Shown piece by piece: positions 12,018 through 22,487 of a stretch of 64,000 nt of DNA. A program made the position numbers and the translations under genes. Below the pieces are notes generated by a model. The model ran no database searches and was not told where the DNA came from. It worked only from the letters and a program-made list of their open reading frames with translations. The stretch is from Rehmannia glutinosa. Taxonomy: Eukaryota > Streptophyta > Magnoliopsida > Lamiales > Orobanchaceae. The stretch is taken from contig CM071930.1 in NCBI GenBank assembly GCA_016081115.2, positions 34,115,641-34,179,640 on the forward strand. Reading direction: 5' to 3'. Numbering within the stretch: position 1 is the stretch's first letter; every line of letters begins with the position of its first letter.

Positions 12018-12430
12018 AGGTGTCCTTACAATGGACACGTGTCAGTTTGTAATAATAAGTGTCCTTCTAGCGGACACATGTCAGTTTATGGTTGTAAGTG
12101 TCCTTTTGTTGGACACATGTCAGTTTCTTATCCTTGTAATGTAACATGTATCAGTTTGTTGTTGTAAGTGTCCTTTTATGGGACACATGTCAGCTCGGTG
12201 TTGTAAGTGTCCTTTTATGGGACACATGTCAACTATTTGCAGTAAGTGTCCTTTTAGTGGACACGTGTCAGCTTTCTATTTAAGGTGTCCATGCAGGTGA
12301 CATGTGTACGTGATAGGTGTCATGTTAGAGGACACATGTCAAGTTCTTATAAAGGAGGTCTAAAAAGGTAACACGGGTCTAGCAGAAGTGTCTTGTAATA
12401 GGGACAAGTGTCACTTCCTTGGTTTGTACA
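12018..12430 (+). promoter_or_regulatory. Viral enhancer-like array of 39-bp palindromic repeats (E1/E2)
   Basis: Units of the form AAGTGTCC-TTTT-NNN-GGACAC(A/G)TGTCAG start at 12,018, 12,057, 12,096, 12,166, 12,205 and 12,244, mostly 39 bp apart. Each holds an inverted repeat GTGTCC/GGACAC followed by ACATGT or ACACGTGT. CACGTG is the plant G-box core bound by bZIP and bHLH factors (family knowledge); use by the virus as an enhancer is inferred from its position upstream of the TATA box. The other viral promoters here carry versions of the array. Confidence 0.7.
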
Positions 12431-12437
12431 GGAGGCC

Positions 12438-12490
12438 TATATAAGGACCTCTTCAGTTGTATGGAAAACTCAGACGGAAATCAAAATAAA
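12438..12490 (+). promoter_or_regulatory. Viral core promoter and polyadenylation signal
   Basis: TATATAA at 12,438-12,444 within the conserved GGCCTATATAAGGACC; the transcript should start about 30 bases downstream, near 12,470. AATAAA lies at 12,485-12,490. Pararetroviral transcripts start and end in the same region, so one stretch serves as promoter and terminator of adjacent units. Confidence 0.75.
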
Positions 12491-12884
12491 ATCTCCCTTT
12501 TACAAAATATGAGTTTCTAAATCTCTTTTATGTCTCTTCAAAAGCCTCTTAGCTAATCTGCAATTATCTTTCAAATTCTTGGATCTTCTTCATGAAGTAT
12601 GCTCTGTACTTGCCTCTTTGAGGATCCTGTACATCAGAAACATGATCGAAGTACCTGGCATAATATTATTAGGCACGGTCCCCTCAATCCATACGGCGGT
12701 TAAGAATTCTTTGAAGTTTTGAATGAATGACCTTCCTATGAGGTTCTACAGGAAAGCCACCCAGGCAAGGTGTGCCGCTTAGGCTAACGTGCAGTAGACC
12801 TCGTGGTGGTGTCATACTTTCTTAACCTCTTGGAAAGGTTAAGGCTGCCTAAGGGTATGGGTTTGTGGGGCTCCCGACACCTCG
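12491..12884 (+). other. Viral leader (E2)
   Basis: About 400 bases between the transcription start and the primer site, with no long frame. A perfect 8-bp stem CTTAACCT/AGGTTAAG lies at 12,821-12,843, shortly before the primer site. Structured leaders are usual in the family. The same leader appears near 19,400, 22,030, 32,620, 41,900 and 52,750 (+) and near 24,517 and 44,410 (-). Confidence 0.7.
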
Positions 12885-12897
12885 TGGTATCAGAGCC
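12885..12897 (+). promoter_or_regulatory. tRNA-Met primer-binding site (E2)
   Basis: TGGTATCAGAGCC matches the initiator tRNA-Met 3' end complement used by caulimoviruses to prime minus-strand DNA. It lies about 415 bases after the inferred transcript start and 60 bases before the movement protein ATG. Confidence 0.9.
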
Positions 12898-12957
12898 AGG
12901 TCTGTTCTGTCGTGGCCCTGGAGAATTTGTTAGAGAATGGTTAGGTCCAGCTAAGAT

Positions 12958-14150
12958 GGCGAGTAGAAGAGGCGAACCCCTTGATATGGAATCCCAGTCC
13001 TCAAATAGCTCTGTTAATATTCATGGAATCCCAGTCCTCAAATAGCTCTGTTAATATTCCTTTTAGCCAAATACATAGTATATCTTCTTCTCTTTCCCTA
13101 CCAAGATTTTCTACTAGCCATACTGAAAATACAATAGAATACTCTACTATTCCAAGAAACGCTGTTGTAGAACAAACTGTTCCCCCAGTTGTTAGTCCAT
13201 ACAAAATATACAGAAATCATGGTTCTTGGCCTAAACACATCAAATCCATCATCTTCAACAAGAGTACTCGGCCAAAAGAGTATATCGAATCATCCAGAAT
13301 GGATCACTGTGGTCTTCCTCCAACTCAACAAGAGCAGTACATCACACTGTCCATTCCACCTGAGTTCATCACACGATGGAGATTGGAAGGTTATACTCAC
13401 CTCCACCTTGGACCTGTATGACTTGTTCTCTCCTACCATGGAAGGAATGGTCTTCTAGTATCTACAAGAATTGCTCTTATAGATACTCGTTTTCTCCAAT
13501 ATGAGCAGGCAGTTATTGGTACAGTTCTCTCTACACTCAACGCCGGAAGTGTTGTGGTCACTTTCTTCCCCAACTTTGCAGTATCTCTGAGTGATCCAAC
13601 TCTTGCATCCGCCTTCAAGGTGCAAGTTCAACTTTCCGGAGCAGATCAGATCTCAAATTCCATCATAGCAACCCTCATCACCAAGTTGTATATAGGTTGC
13701 AGGATCACAACCTAGATCTGCAAAATCAAAGCATAAAAGATGCTTTGATGGTCCTTGCCGAAGTCCGATCTCACGCCCCTACAATCGTCCGTATACCCGC
13801 AAAATCAGGAGAAAAGACTTGGAGCAACTTGTTCCAAAAGAATGGATCACCACCGACTTTAAATTTCAAAGGCTGAAGGATGGACGTGTGAAGACAATTT
13901 ATCAGACACCATCCAGCTTGAAACCTTCCAATCCTGAATTCCAGCTGATGGTTTATCCAGTTGAAGTCAATGCAGACACAAAAATCCCAATTGCATGTTT
14001 TCGACCAAATGGATCCCATATTTATACTGACAGAGTCAATGGTCACTTTGTATGGGATGTTGATCCATCCATGTGTGATCCAGAATGTTCTTGTGCAGAG
14101 GAATCAGACTCTGATGAAGAAGAACAAATACAGAGAAGAAGCAGAAAGTA
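12958..14150 (+). pseudogene. Viral movement protein (E2)
   Basis: Starts ATGGCGAGTAGAAGAGG (12,958). It encodes a 30K-superfamily movement protein: ITLSIPPEFITRWRLEGYTH (from about 13,331), then the HGRNGL patch near 13,438 and the TLNAGSVVVTFFPNF-like stretch near 13,540. A 37-bp duplication near the start shifts the frame, and further indels follow. The C-terminal part (13,819-14,151) is open and ends in an acidic and Arg-rich segment. Movement proteins form tubules or gate plasmodesmata for cell-to-cell spread. Confidence 0.87.
12986..13059 (+). repeat. 37-bp direct tandem duplication in the movement protein
   Basis: Two consecutive identical 37-base units, each beginning ATGGAATCCCAGTCC (12,986-13,022 and 13,023-13,059). 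The other copies have one. As 37 is not a multiple of three, the duplication breaks the frame. Confidence 0.9.
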
Positions 14151-15067
14151 GAAAACCACAAGACGACCACATTGCAGGCCAGACGATAAACCTGACCCTC
14201 CGGATCCAAGTCCACAACCCTTACCATGTTATAGAAAAGGGTTAGCTGTCCTTCAAAAAGAAAAGTACGGGTATCACAAAGAAGTTGAGGCACCTTCTCC
14301 TCCAACTTCTCCTGTTGTCCAACCTTGTTTCATGTTCAGATACGAAGCAGAATTTCCACTTCTAGAAGCACCACTATGGAACATGACGGACAAATAAAGG
14401 GTCCTACTAAAGCAGAGGAAGTACTAAACTGGCAAACGGCCAACGCCTGTGACCAAAACAAGTCTCTACAGGCGATCGACTCTAAGGTCTCACAGATTCT
14501 CACCATAGTCCAATCTAACCAGACCAAGGTTAATACTGTGGAGAATCAACTCCAGCAGATATATGAAAAGTTGAGAGATAATATCAACCGGCTGGACAAA
14601 GATGTGAGGAGCCTTATTAAACAAAACTAGTTTGGAGCGGAGTTCATGCAGAAAGAAACTGAGATCAGGAGGCAAGGAACTTTCTCAAATCGAAAGGGAT
14701 AGGAGCAGTCAAAGTAAGTCCTTATCCTTCTTTCCCAGTTATAGTTCCAAATATGAATCACCTCCTATATCTCCTCCAAATTATCCTACTTATTTTGGTA
14801 TGGCTTCAAGTATTCCACTTGATATTCCTAAAAGCCAAAGAAAAGCCCTCTACACTAAAAAGCCAACCACCTCCAAACAGTCATGAAATACCTCCATCCT
14901 CTTCCAAATCAAGAGAAAAAACCCAATGTAATCCTTCATGGCCGGACCATCCTTTATCCCAGAAATAATCCATTACAATGGTTAGAAAAATCGACCCAAA
15001 AGAAACTACCTCTTCCCAATCAAAAAGAATCGGACTGAGGATGCTAAATCATCCCTATCGGAGAAGA
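14151..15067 (+). pseudogene. Viral linker and coiled-coil region (E2)
   Basis: A Pro-rich stretch is followed by a segment with heptad-like hydrophobic spacing (SKVSQILTIVQSNQTKVNTV, from about 14,473, then a KLRDNINRLDKDVRSL stretch near 14,570), a basic region, and a Ser/Pro/Glu-rich low-complexity stretch to about 15,067. The coiled coil resembles in position the virion-associated segment of other caulimovirids (inference). Stops at 14,628 and later and several frameshifts interrupt it. Confidence 0.7.
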
Positions 15068-16312
15068 ATCCTATGATGTTGAGTCCGAACCGGATGTTGC
15101 CGATCTATCCGCTATACTTATGGCCGGAGATACTCCGCAAGCCAAGAATATATCGAACCGAGTATCCAAAGTTCTCAACAAGATATGGAACTGTATGTAG
15201 GACCACATCCTCGCCCTTCATATTCATCCTCCAAACCAACAAATGGTCCATGGTTTTCATTCGATGATGTTCCAATCCGAAGAGAAGAGAGAGGTCACAC
15301 TCTTTTTGCGATGGATTGCCCTCCATTAACAAAAGAAGGAGCCAATCAAACAAATCCTCATGGAATATTCTTCAAGATTTGTTGGTATCTTATGTGAATG
15401 GTTTCAAAGCCTTGGTGAGTATCGACAACTCCAACTTTATAATGCTTCAACTCCATCACTTGTTCTTGGAGAAATTCACCAAGAGTTTATTGGAGATATT
15501 ACTCTTATAAACAAGTTGGCAGAAAAAAATATTTTGCCATGAAGTGTTGTTCTTTGACACGTAAAGATTTGGATAGATATTTCAAAAGGATGTCTGAGAA
15601 GTTTTACATGCTGAACGGATACAATGATCCAAATCTCAAACATGTCTATCTGGCGTCTCTACCTAAAGAACTTCAGCCCGAATTACACAGAATGATTCAA
15701 GCTTCTAGGAGGGAAGTCTCAAGAATCAGTCTAGGCGAAATCCATCAGATGACGTTTGCAACCCTAGACAAGATATGTGAGCAACAGGTCTTCATCAAGG
15801 ACGTTCTTGACAAAAGAACTCTCCTCAAATCAGTATGCAAAAACTCTTATTTGGAGATAAAGTGCAAAGGAAAGGAGAACTGCACTTGCTCATCTTCGTC
15901 TTGCCGAAAAAAGATCAGAAAGATCCGAAGAAGGCGAAAAGAAATAAAGCCTATCGGTTCTTCAGAAAGAAACCATTCAGAAAGAAATCGACGAACAGGT
16001 GTTTCCTTTGTGGAAGAAAAAGGCATTTTGCAAAGAATTGCCCTAACAAGAAGGATAAAGCAGCAAAGTTGGCATCACAAGTATTCCAGCTTAATTATGC
16101 CAACACAGATGATGCTGATATCGAGTCCTTATTTTCTGAACAAGACGAGCAAGATGAAGACACTGCATTTGCAATACAATATTCTACTGATGACGAAGGA
16201 CTAGAAGAAGAAGAAGAAGATTCATCCTCCGAGCTCCCAGTCTTTATGATCAAGTCACAACCATCACTGAAGACCAGTTCCTTGATCCAAGAAGGGATGC
16301 CGTATCCAAATA
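15068..16312 (+). pseudogene. Viral coat protein (E2)
   Basis: Core blocks: GEIHQEFIGDITLINKLAEK (about 15,468), then MKCCSLTRKDLDRYFKRMSE with YLASLPKELQPELHRMIQ (15,539-15,700), a Lys/Arg-rich part, the CCHC finger C-X2-C-X4-H-X4-C (16,000-16,041; the residue before the His is Arg rather than Gly) and an acidic tail. The SLPxELQPE block and the late finger are hallmarks of caulimovirid coat proteins. The frame shifts near 15,540 and again near 15,920; the frame 15,835-16,950 reads from the finger into the RT. It would build the capsid. Confidence 0.88.
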
Positions 16313-16640
16313 TTGAAGTGCAAATTCTGCCATCCAATTATGATAGCCCAATCAAGGCTATTGGCGTATTTGATACACGAGCCAGAAAGTCGATGATGAA
16401 TCCTGACATACTACCTGAAGATGTTTGGCAAAGTCATCACGAATACTTCTATGCAGCTGATGGACAGACTTTTCATACCTCGCTCATTACAAAGAAGCCA
16501 ATTGGAATTCAACTCTTTCCAGACTGTACTGTATGGATGAAGATTATTGGCAGCAGACTCCATGGACAAGATATCTTAATGGGCTTTGATTTATTCTTCC
16601 AAGCTAAAAGCCTACAGATTCTACCTCATGGGTTGAAGTA
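16313..16640 (+). pseudogene. Viral aspartic protease (E2)
   Basis: Retropepsin-like segment: IKAIGVFDTRARKSMM with the active-site triplet at 16,372-16,380, and a second hydrophobic patch GQDILMGFDLFFQ. The expected Asp-Thr-Gly is Asp-Thr-Arg; the minus-strand copy at 47,779-47,787 keeps Asp-Thr-Gly. The Arg variant would be inactive. The frame is open here. The protease would cut the polyprotein. Confidence 0.82.
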
Positions 16641-18085
16641 CAAGAGACAATTCCAACCTTACACCACCATCCAGAAGTTGTTTACTCTATCAGAAGCACC
16701 TCCAGAATACGGAGATATTACCAACCAGCTTCTCAAGTGTTGTGCAGACTCTCATGCAGATTTCCATCACCCAACACCACTTTGGAAAAATCCGAAGTTC
16801 TTTATTCAACTCCCTTTCAAAAAGAATGAAGATGTGAATGCTACCAAGGCCACTCATCCAGGAATGACTCCAGAAGAGCTGAACCTTGCGAGGCAAGAAT
16901 GCAACCAACTACTAGCACTTGGACTCATTGAGCCCACAAAATCAAATTGAGCTTGCCCTGCATTCTATGTCAACAAAAGAGCTGAACAAGTACGAGGAAA
17001 AAAAAGGCTTGTTATTGATTACAAAGCTCTTAACCATTTCCTCCTTGATGATAAGTTCCCTTTACCTAAAACTCAAATGCTTTTTTCCCAACTCTCTAAA
17101 GCCCAAATCTTTTTGAAGTTTGATTTGAAGTCAGGGTTTTGGCAATTGGGAATTATCCTAGAGGATAGATATAAAACTGCTTTTTGCCTTCCTACAACCC
17201 AATACCAATGGACGGTCATGCCATTTGGTTTGAAGGTTGCACCCTCCATATTCCAAAAAGCAATGACCCAAATTTTCGAACCTATCCTACATACCACCCT
17301 AATCTACATTGATGACATCTTACTGTTCTCATCAAACAAACAAGAGCATGAGACTTTGCTACACCAGTTCTTGGACATTGTTCAATCACATGGTATCATG
17401 CTATCTGAAAAGAAGAGCTCTATCGGTCAAACAAATATTAAGTTTTTGGGAATGAAAATAATCGATGGAAAGTATCAGCCAGGCCAGCACATTGCTCAGG
17501 AATTGCTAAAGTTTCCGGAAGAAAACTTGTCAATCATAGAGATTCAACAATTCCTTGGAATTGTTAATTATATCAGAGACTTCATTTCGGATTGCTCCAG
17601 ATACACTAGCCAGCTTTCAAAGATGCTTAAGAAGAATGCTCCACTATGGGGATCATCCCATCGGAGATGCTTCAACAACTCAAGAAGTATGCTCCTCCGC
17701 CATTGAAAATTCCAAGTACAGACAAAGGATTCTCCGGATCGATGCTAGTGATGAATATTGGGGAGCCATTTTGCTTGAAAAAGAAGATGGGAAAATCTTT
17801 TATTCTGAGAAGCATTACCATGCTATCTACAAAGAAATCCTTGCTGTGAAGAATGGGATCAAGAAGTTTGAATTTCATCTTATTGGTCACCATTTCATAA
17901 TTTAGATGGACAATACATCATTTCCAACAATTATGGAGCTTAAGAACAAGGGTGTTCCAGAGAAACAATTGTTGCGACTTAAAGATTGGTTTTCCAAGTA
18001 TCGTTCACGATTCAACATATCAAAGGAAATCACAATCTTGTTCCGTGATTATCCTGTCCGCATCACAACCATTACATTTAATATC
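16641..18085 (+). pseudogene. Viral reverse transcriptase and RNase H (E2)
   Basis: The linker and RT start are in frame with the protease until a TGA at 16,948-16,950 replaces the conserved Trp codon. The rest of the RT is open from 17,077 to 17,706: FDLKSGFWQL, MPFGLKVAPSIFQ, YIDD (17,305-17,316), thumb FLGIVNYIRDF. A frameshift at an eroded site (near 17,660) precedes the RNase H, which keeps RIDASDEYWG and YKEILAVKNG; a stop follows at 17,903. The TGA is shared with 30,460-30,462 in the duplicated copy, so it predates the duplication. Confidence 0.9.
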
Positions 18086-18109
18086 TTGAAAGGTATTTTC
18101 CCGATTATA

Positions 18110-18906
18110 TTAATGGCATATCCTGGCCAATTTCCCCCACAAAAACCTAAGTGATTTGCAAAACTATGCAAAACATTTTATGTTTTATCACTTAGCCAAG
18201 TTTGTTGTTCAAGTTAATATCCCTTTCGAGATGGCATGTTTTTATCCGTATAAACCGTTTTATGGGATCCTTACTATTTCCACTACTACTCCTATTCCAA
18301 AACATGGTCTATGGTATTTGTGGTGTCTTTCCACCCTTTACTATCATTCGAAATGCCCGTTAGAAGTACTTTACCATTCCTCCAAAATCCAAATAACCAG
18401 TCATCCAATCACCGGACTTTTCTTGAATGGTATGACAAGATTCAAAATTGGAAAAAAATGTTGCAAGCGAGAAATGGATCGAACAAAGATGTCCCGGTTT
18501 ATACATTGTCATGGTACTCCACCGATATTTCAAAATGGGAAAAGGGTATCGATTTATACCGACATCTTTACATTTTAAATGGAAGATTTTCCTGGTCAAT
18601 CACCAACCAGCACTGAGGCTAATGAATTATGCATGCATCTCCTGGTTCTTAACAAGATTCCACCAAACCCACCTAGAACGGAGCCTATATATACATCACT
18701 CGTGATAAGTCCATGTGTTGATGAACCCGAGTCAAGTCACCAATGAGAAGATAACCAAGAAGGCGACACATATACTCAAATGTTCGAGCTTGATTCCCAA
18801 GACCCATGGCTTGTTGAAGATGAAGACATAGATTGGGACGGCTTTGGATTGTTTTGGGACAGAACCTTGGTCAAAGGAATACTACGACTACCACAACATC
18901 CATGAT
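18110..18906 (+). pseudogene. Viral C-terminal domain (E2)
   Basis: Same unrecognised domain as 4,444-4,798 plus 11,522-11,992, here uninterrupted but frameshifted; blocks FMFYHLAKFVVQVN, FYGILTISTTTPIPKHGLWY and the acidic end. A short deletion relative to E1 (CACCTTTC region, near 18,145) brings a stop between the RNase H and this domain. Confidence 0.75.
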
Positions 18907-18937
18907 AGAAGGATGATGTCAAGATCGTATAGGTGTC

Positions 18938-19380
18938 CTTACAATGGACACGTGTCGATTTGTAATAATAAGTGTCCTTCTAGCGGACACGTCGTCGTTT
19001 ATGGTTGTAAGTGTCCTTTTGTTGGACACATGTCAGTTTCTTACGCTTGTAATGTAACATGTATCAGTTTGTTGTTGTATGTGTCCTTTTATGGGACACA
19101 TGTCAGCTTGGTGTTGTAACTGTCCTTTTATGGGACACATGTCAGCTTGTTGTAGTAAGTGTCCTTTTAGTGGACACCTGTCAGCTTTCTGTTTAAGGTG
19201 TCCATGCAGGTGACATGTGTACGTGAAGGTGTCATGTTAGAGGACACATGTCAAGTTCTTATAAAGGAGGTCTAAAAAGGTAACACGGGTCTAGCAGAAG
19301 TGTCTTGCAATAGGGACACGTGTCACTTCCTTGGTTTGTACATGAGGCCTATATAAGGACCTCTTCAGTTGTATGGAAAA
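18938..19380 (+). promoter_or_regulatory. Viral promoter between E2 and E3
   Basis: Palindromic 39-bp array (from about 18,938, GTGTCC/GGACAC units) followed by GGCCTATATAAGGACC near 19,350. Several units carry changes at CAG positions (for example CACGTGTCGATT for CACGTGTCAGTT). Confidence 0.75.
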
Positions 19381-19808
19381 CTCAGACGGAAATCAAAATA
19401 AAATCTCCCTTTTACAAAATATGAGTTTCTAAATCTCTTTTATGTCTTTTCAAAAGCCTCTTAGCTAATGCAATTATCTTTCAAATTCTTTTGATCTTCT
19501 TCATGAAGTATGCTCTCAGACTTGCCTCTTTGAGGATCCCGTTCATCATAAACATGATTGAAGTACCTGGCATAATATTATTAGGCACGGTCCCCTCAAT
19601 CCATACGGCGGTTAAGAATTCTTTGAAGTTTTGAATGAATGACCTTCCTATGAGGTTCTGCAGGAAAGCCATCCAGGCAAGGTGTGCCGCTTAGGCTAAG
19701 GTGCAGTAGACCTCGTGGTGGTGTCATACATTCTTAACCTCTTGGACAGGCTAAGGCTGCCTAAGGGTATGGGTTTGTGGGGCTCCCGGCACCTCGTGGT
19801 ATCGAGCT
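19381..19808 (+). other. Viral leader and damaged primer site (E3)
   Basis: Leader as in E2. The primer site at 19,796-19,808 reads TGGTATCGAGC instead of TGGTATCAGAGC: the CAG is reduced to C, the same erosion seen elsewhere in this block. The distance from the E2 primer site (12,885) is about 6.9 kb, the length of one viral unit. Confidence 0.75.
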
Positions 19809-19863
19809 AGGTTTGTTCTCATGCCCCGAGAATTTGTTAGAGAATGGTTAGGTCCAAATAAGA

Positions 19864-21090
19864 TGGCGAGTAGAAGAGGCGTTCCCCCTTGATATGGAAT
19901 CCCAGTCCTCAAATAGCTCTGTTAATATTCCTTTTAGCCAAATACATAGTATATCTTCTTCTCTTTCCCTACCTAGATTTTCTACTAGCCATATTGAAAA
20001 TACAATAGAATTCTCTACTATTTCAAGCAACGCTGTTGTAGAACGAATTGTTCCCCCAGTTGTTAGCCATACAATATATACAGAAATCGTGGTTCTTGGC
20101 CTAAACACATCAAATCCATCATCTTCAACAAGAGTACTCGACCAAAAGAGTATATCCAATCATCCTGAATGGATCACTGTGGTCTTCCTTCAACTCAACA
20201 AGAGTAGTACATCACACTGTCCATTCCACCCGAGTTTATCACACGATGGAGATTGGAAGGTTATACTCACCTCCACCTTGGAGCTGTACGACTTGTTCTC
20301 TCCTACCATGGAAGGAAAGGTCTTCCAGTATCGGCAAGAATTGCTCTTCAAGATACTCGTTTTCTCAATATGAGCATGCGATTATTGGTACGCTTCTCTC
20401 TACACTTAACGCCGGAAGTGTTGTGGTCACTTTCTTCCCCAACTTTGCAAGTATCTCTCGAGTGATCCAACTCTTGTATCCGCCTTTAATGGTGCAAGTT
20501 CAACTTTTCTGAGTAGATCGATCTCAAATTCCATCATAGCAACCCTTCATCACCAAGTTGTATACAAAGGTTGCGGATCACATCCTAGATTTGGTAAATC
20601 AAGGCATAAAAGATGCTTTGATGGTCCTTTGCCGAACCGATCGACGTCCCTACAATCGTCGTCCGTATACCCGGATAAATCAAGAGAAAAGACTTGGAGC
20701 AACTTGTTCCAAAAGAATGGATCACCAACTATGAATCCTTCACCAACAATTAGAAACTTCATGCAAGCCACCGACTTTAAATTTCAAAGCTCCAAGGATG
20801 GACGTGTGAAGACGATCTATCAACCATCCAAGTATGCGAAACCTTCCAATTGAAAATTCCAAGGTGATGGTTTATCTAGTTGAAGTCAAATATTGGGGAG
20901 CACAAAAAGTCCCAATTGCATGTTTTTAACCAAATGGATCCCATATTTATATGTTGACAGAGTCGATGGTCACTTTGTATGGGATGTTGATCCATCCACG
21001 TGTGATCCGACTACCAATGTTCTTGTGGAGAGGAATCGACTGATGAAGAAGAACAAACACAAGAAAAAAGAAGCGATGAAAGAAGAAAAC
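19864..21090 (+). pseudogene. Viral movement protein (E3), heavily garbled
   Basis: Homologous to 33,105-34,315. The 5' half is recognisable (SLSHDGDWKVILTSTLELYD frame near 20,240), but from about 20,380 short insertions and losses accumulate at positions where the sister copy has CAG or CTG. Extra bases such as those near 20,890 match no other copy. The frame is unusable as it stands; part of this is probably consensus error. Confidence 0.75.
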
Positions 21091-21640
21091 CACAATCAAA
21101 GAGATTCAACAATTCCTTGGAATTGTTAATTATATCGTAGACTTCATTCAATTGCTCCAAATACACTAAGCTCAAGCTTTCAAAGATGCTTAAGAAGAAT
21201 GCTCCACTATGGGGATCATCCCGCTTAAAATGGTCAATCAAAGTCAAAGTGTCTTAGTTCAACAACTATTCAATAAAGTAAGTCTAGTCCTCCGCCATTG
21301 AAAATTCCAAGTAATCATTTTCAAAGGATTCTCCAAACCGATGCTAGTGATGAATATTGGGGAGCATTTTCTATATATACATCACTCCTATGATAAGTCC
21401 ATGTGTTGATGAACCCGAGTCAAAAAGTCACCAACGAGAAGATAAATTGAAGAAATTGGCGATTTGCCTTTGTGAGTTGAAATGTTTTGAGAGTTTTCCC
21501 AAGACCCATGGCTTGTTGAAGATGAAGACATCTTGTGATTGGGACGGCTTTGGATTGTTTTGGAGGTTAACCTTGGTCAAAGGAATACTCATTGACGACT
21601 ACCACAACTTGTATACCATGATGGAAGGATGATGTCAATC
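21091..21640 (+). pseudogene. Internally deleted viral tail: RT end, RNase H piece, C-terminus (E3)
   Basis: The movement-protein linker jumps directly to the RT end (CAAAGAGATTCAACAATTCC, about 21,097), runs into the RNase H start (about 21,345, GATGAATATTGGGGAGCA) and then jumps to the acidic C-terminal tail (about 21,372). Coat, protease, most of the RT and most of the C-terminal domain are missing. The same two joins occur in the duplicate at 34,315 and 34,555, so the deletions are real and old. Confidence 0.82.
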
Positions 21641-21647
21641 CGTATGG

Positions 21648-22020
21648 TATAGGTGTCCTTACAATGGACACGTGTCAGTTTGTAATAATAAGTGTCCTTC
21701 TAGCGGACACATGTCAGTTTATGGTTGTAAGTGTCATTTTGCTGGACACATGTCAGTTTCTTATCCTTGTAATGTAACATGTGTCAGCTTGGTGTTGTAA
21801 GTGTCCTTTTAGTGGACACGTGTCAGCTTTCTGTTTAAGGTGTCCATGCAGGTGACATGTGTACGTGATAGGTGTCATGTTAGTGGACACATGTCATGTT
21901 CTCATGAAGAAGGTCTAAGAAAGAAACATGTGTCTAGCAGAGGTGTCTTGTAATAGGGACACGTGTCACTTCTTTGGTTTGTACATGAGGCCTATATAAG
22001 GACCTATTCAGTTGTATGGA
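21648..22020 (+). promoter_or_regulatory. Viral promoter (E3), rightward
   Basis: A shortened 39-bp array (about 21,650-21,970) followed by TATATAA at 21,993-21,999. It drives rightward through the leader and LINE fragment L-C1, toward the inverted viral promoter at 24,936-25,380. Confidence 0.75.
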
Positions 22021-22487
22021 AAACTCAAACGGAAATCAAAATAAAATCTCCCTTTTACAAAATATGAGTTTCTAAATCTCTTTTATGTCTCTTCAAAAGC
22101 CTCTTAGCTAATCTGCAATTATCTTTCAAATTCTTCGATCTTCTTCATGAAGTATGCTCTGTACTTGCCTCTTTGAGGATCCTGTACATTAGAAACATGA
22201 TTGAAGTACTGCATAATATTATTAGGCACGGTCCCCTCAATCCATACGACGGTTAAGAATTCTTTGAAGTTTTGAATGAATGACCTTCCTATGAGGTTAT
22301 GTAGGAAAGCCATCCAGGCAAGGTGTGCCGCTTAGGCTAAGGTGCAGTAGACCTCGTGGTGGTGTCATACTTTCTTAACCTCTTGGAAAGGTTAAGGCTG
22401 CCTAAGGGTATGTGTTTGTGGGGCTCCAGACACCTCGTGGTATCAGAGCCAGGTCTGTTCTGTCGTGCCCCCGGAGAATTGTTAGGT
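22021..22487 (+). other. Viral leader and primer site before L-C1
   Basis: Leader followed by an intact TGGTATCAGAGCC at 22,438-22,450. Viral homology ends about 40 bases after the primer site, at the LINE junction (GTTAGGTTCAGTCCATA). Confidence 0.8.

Noticed and set aside
12018..12430. Regular repeats resembling a CRISPR array
   Set aside because: The units are degenerate, palindromic and contiguous with a TATA promoter of a plant virus; there are no unique spacers, and the DNA is a plant nuclear genome.
12885..12897. tRNA gene fragment
   Set aside because: Only the 3'-end complement of tRNA-Met is present and lies at the position of a primer-binding site; no cloverleaf can be built around it.
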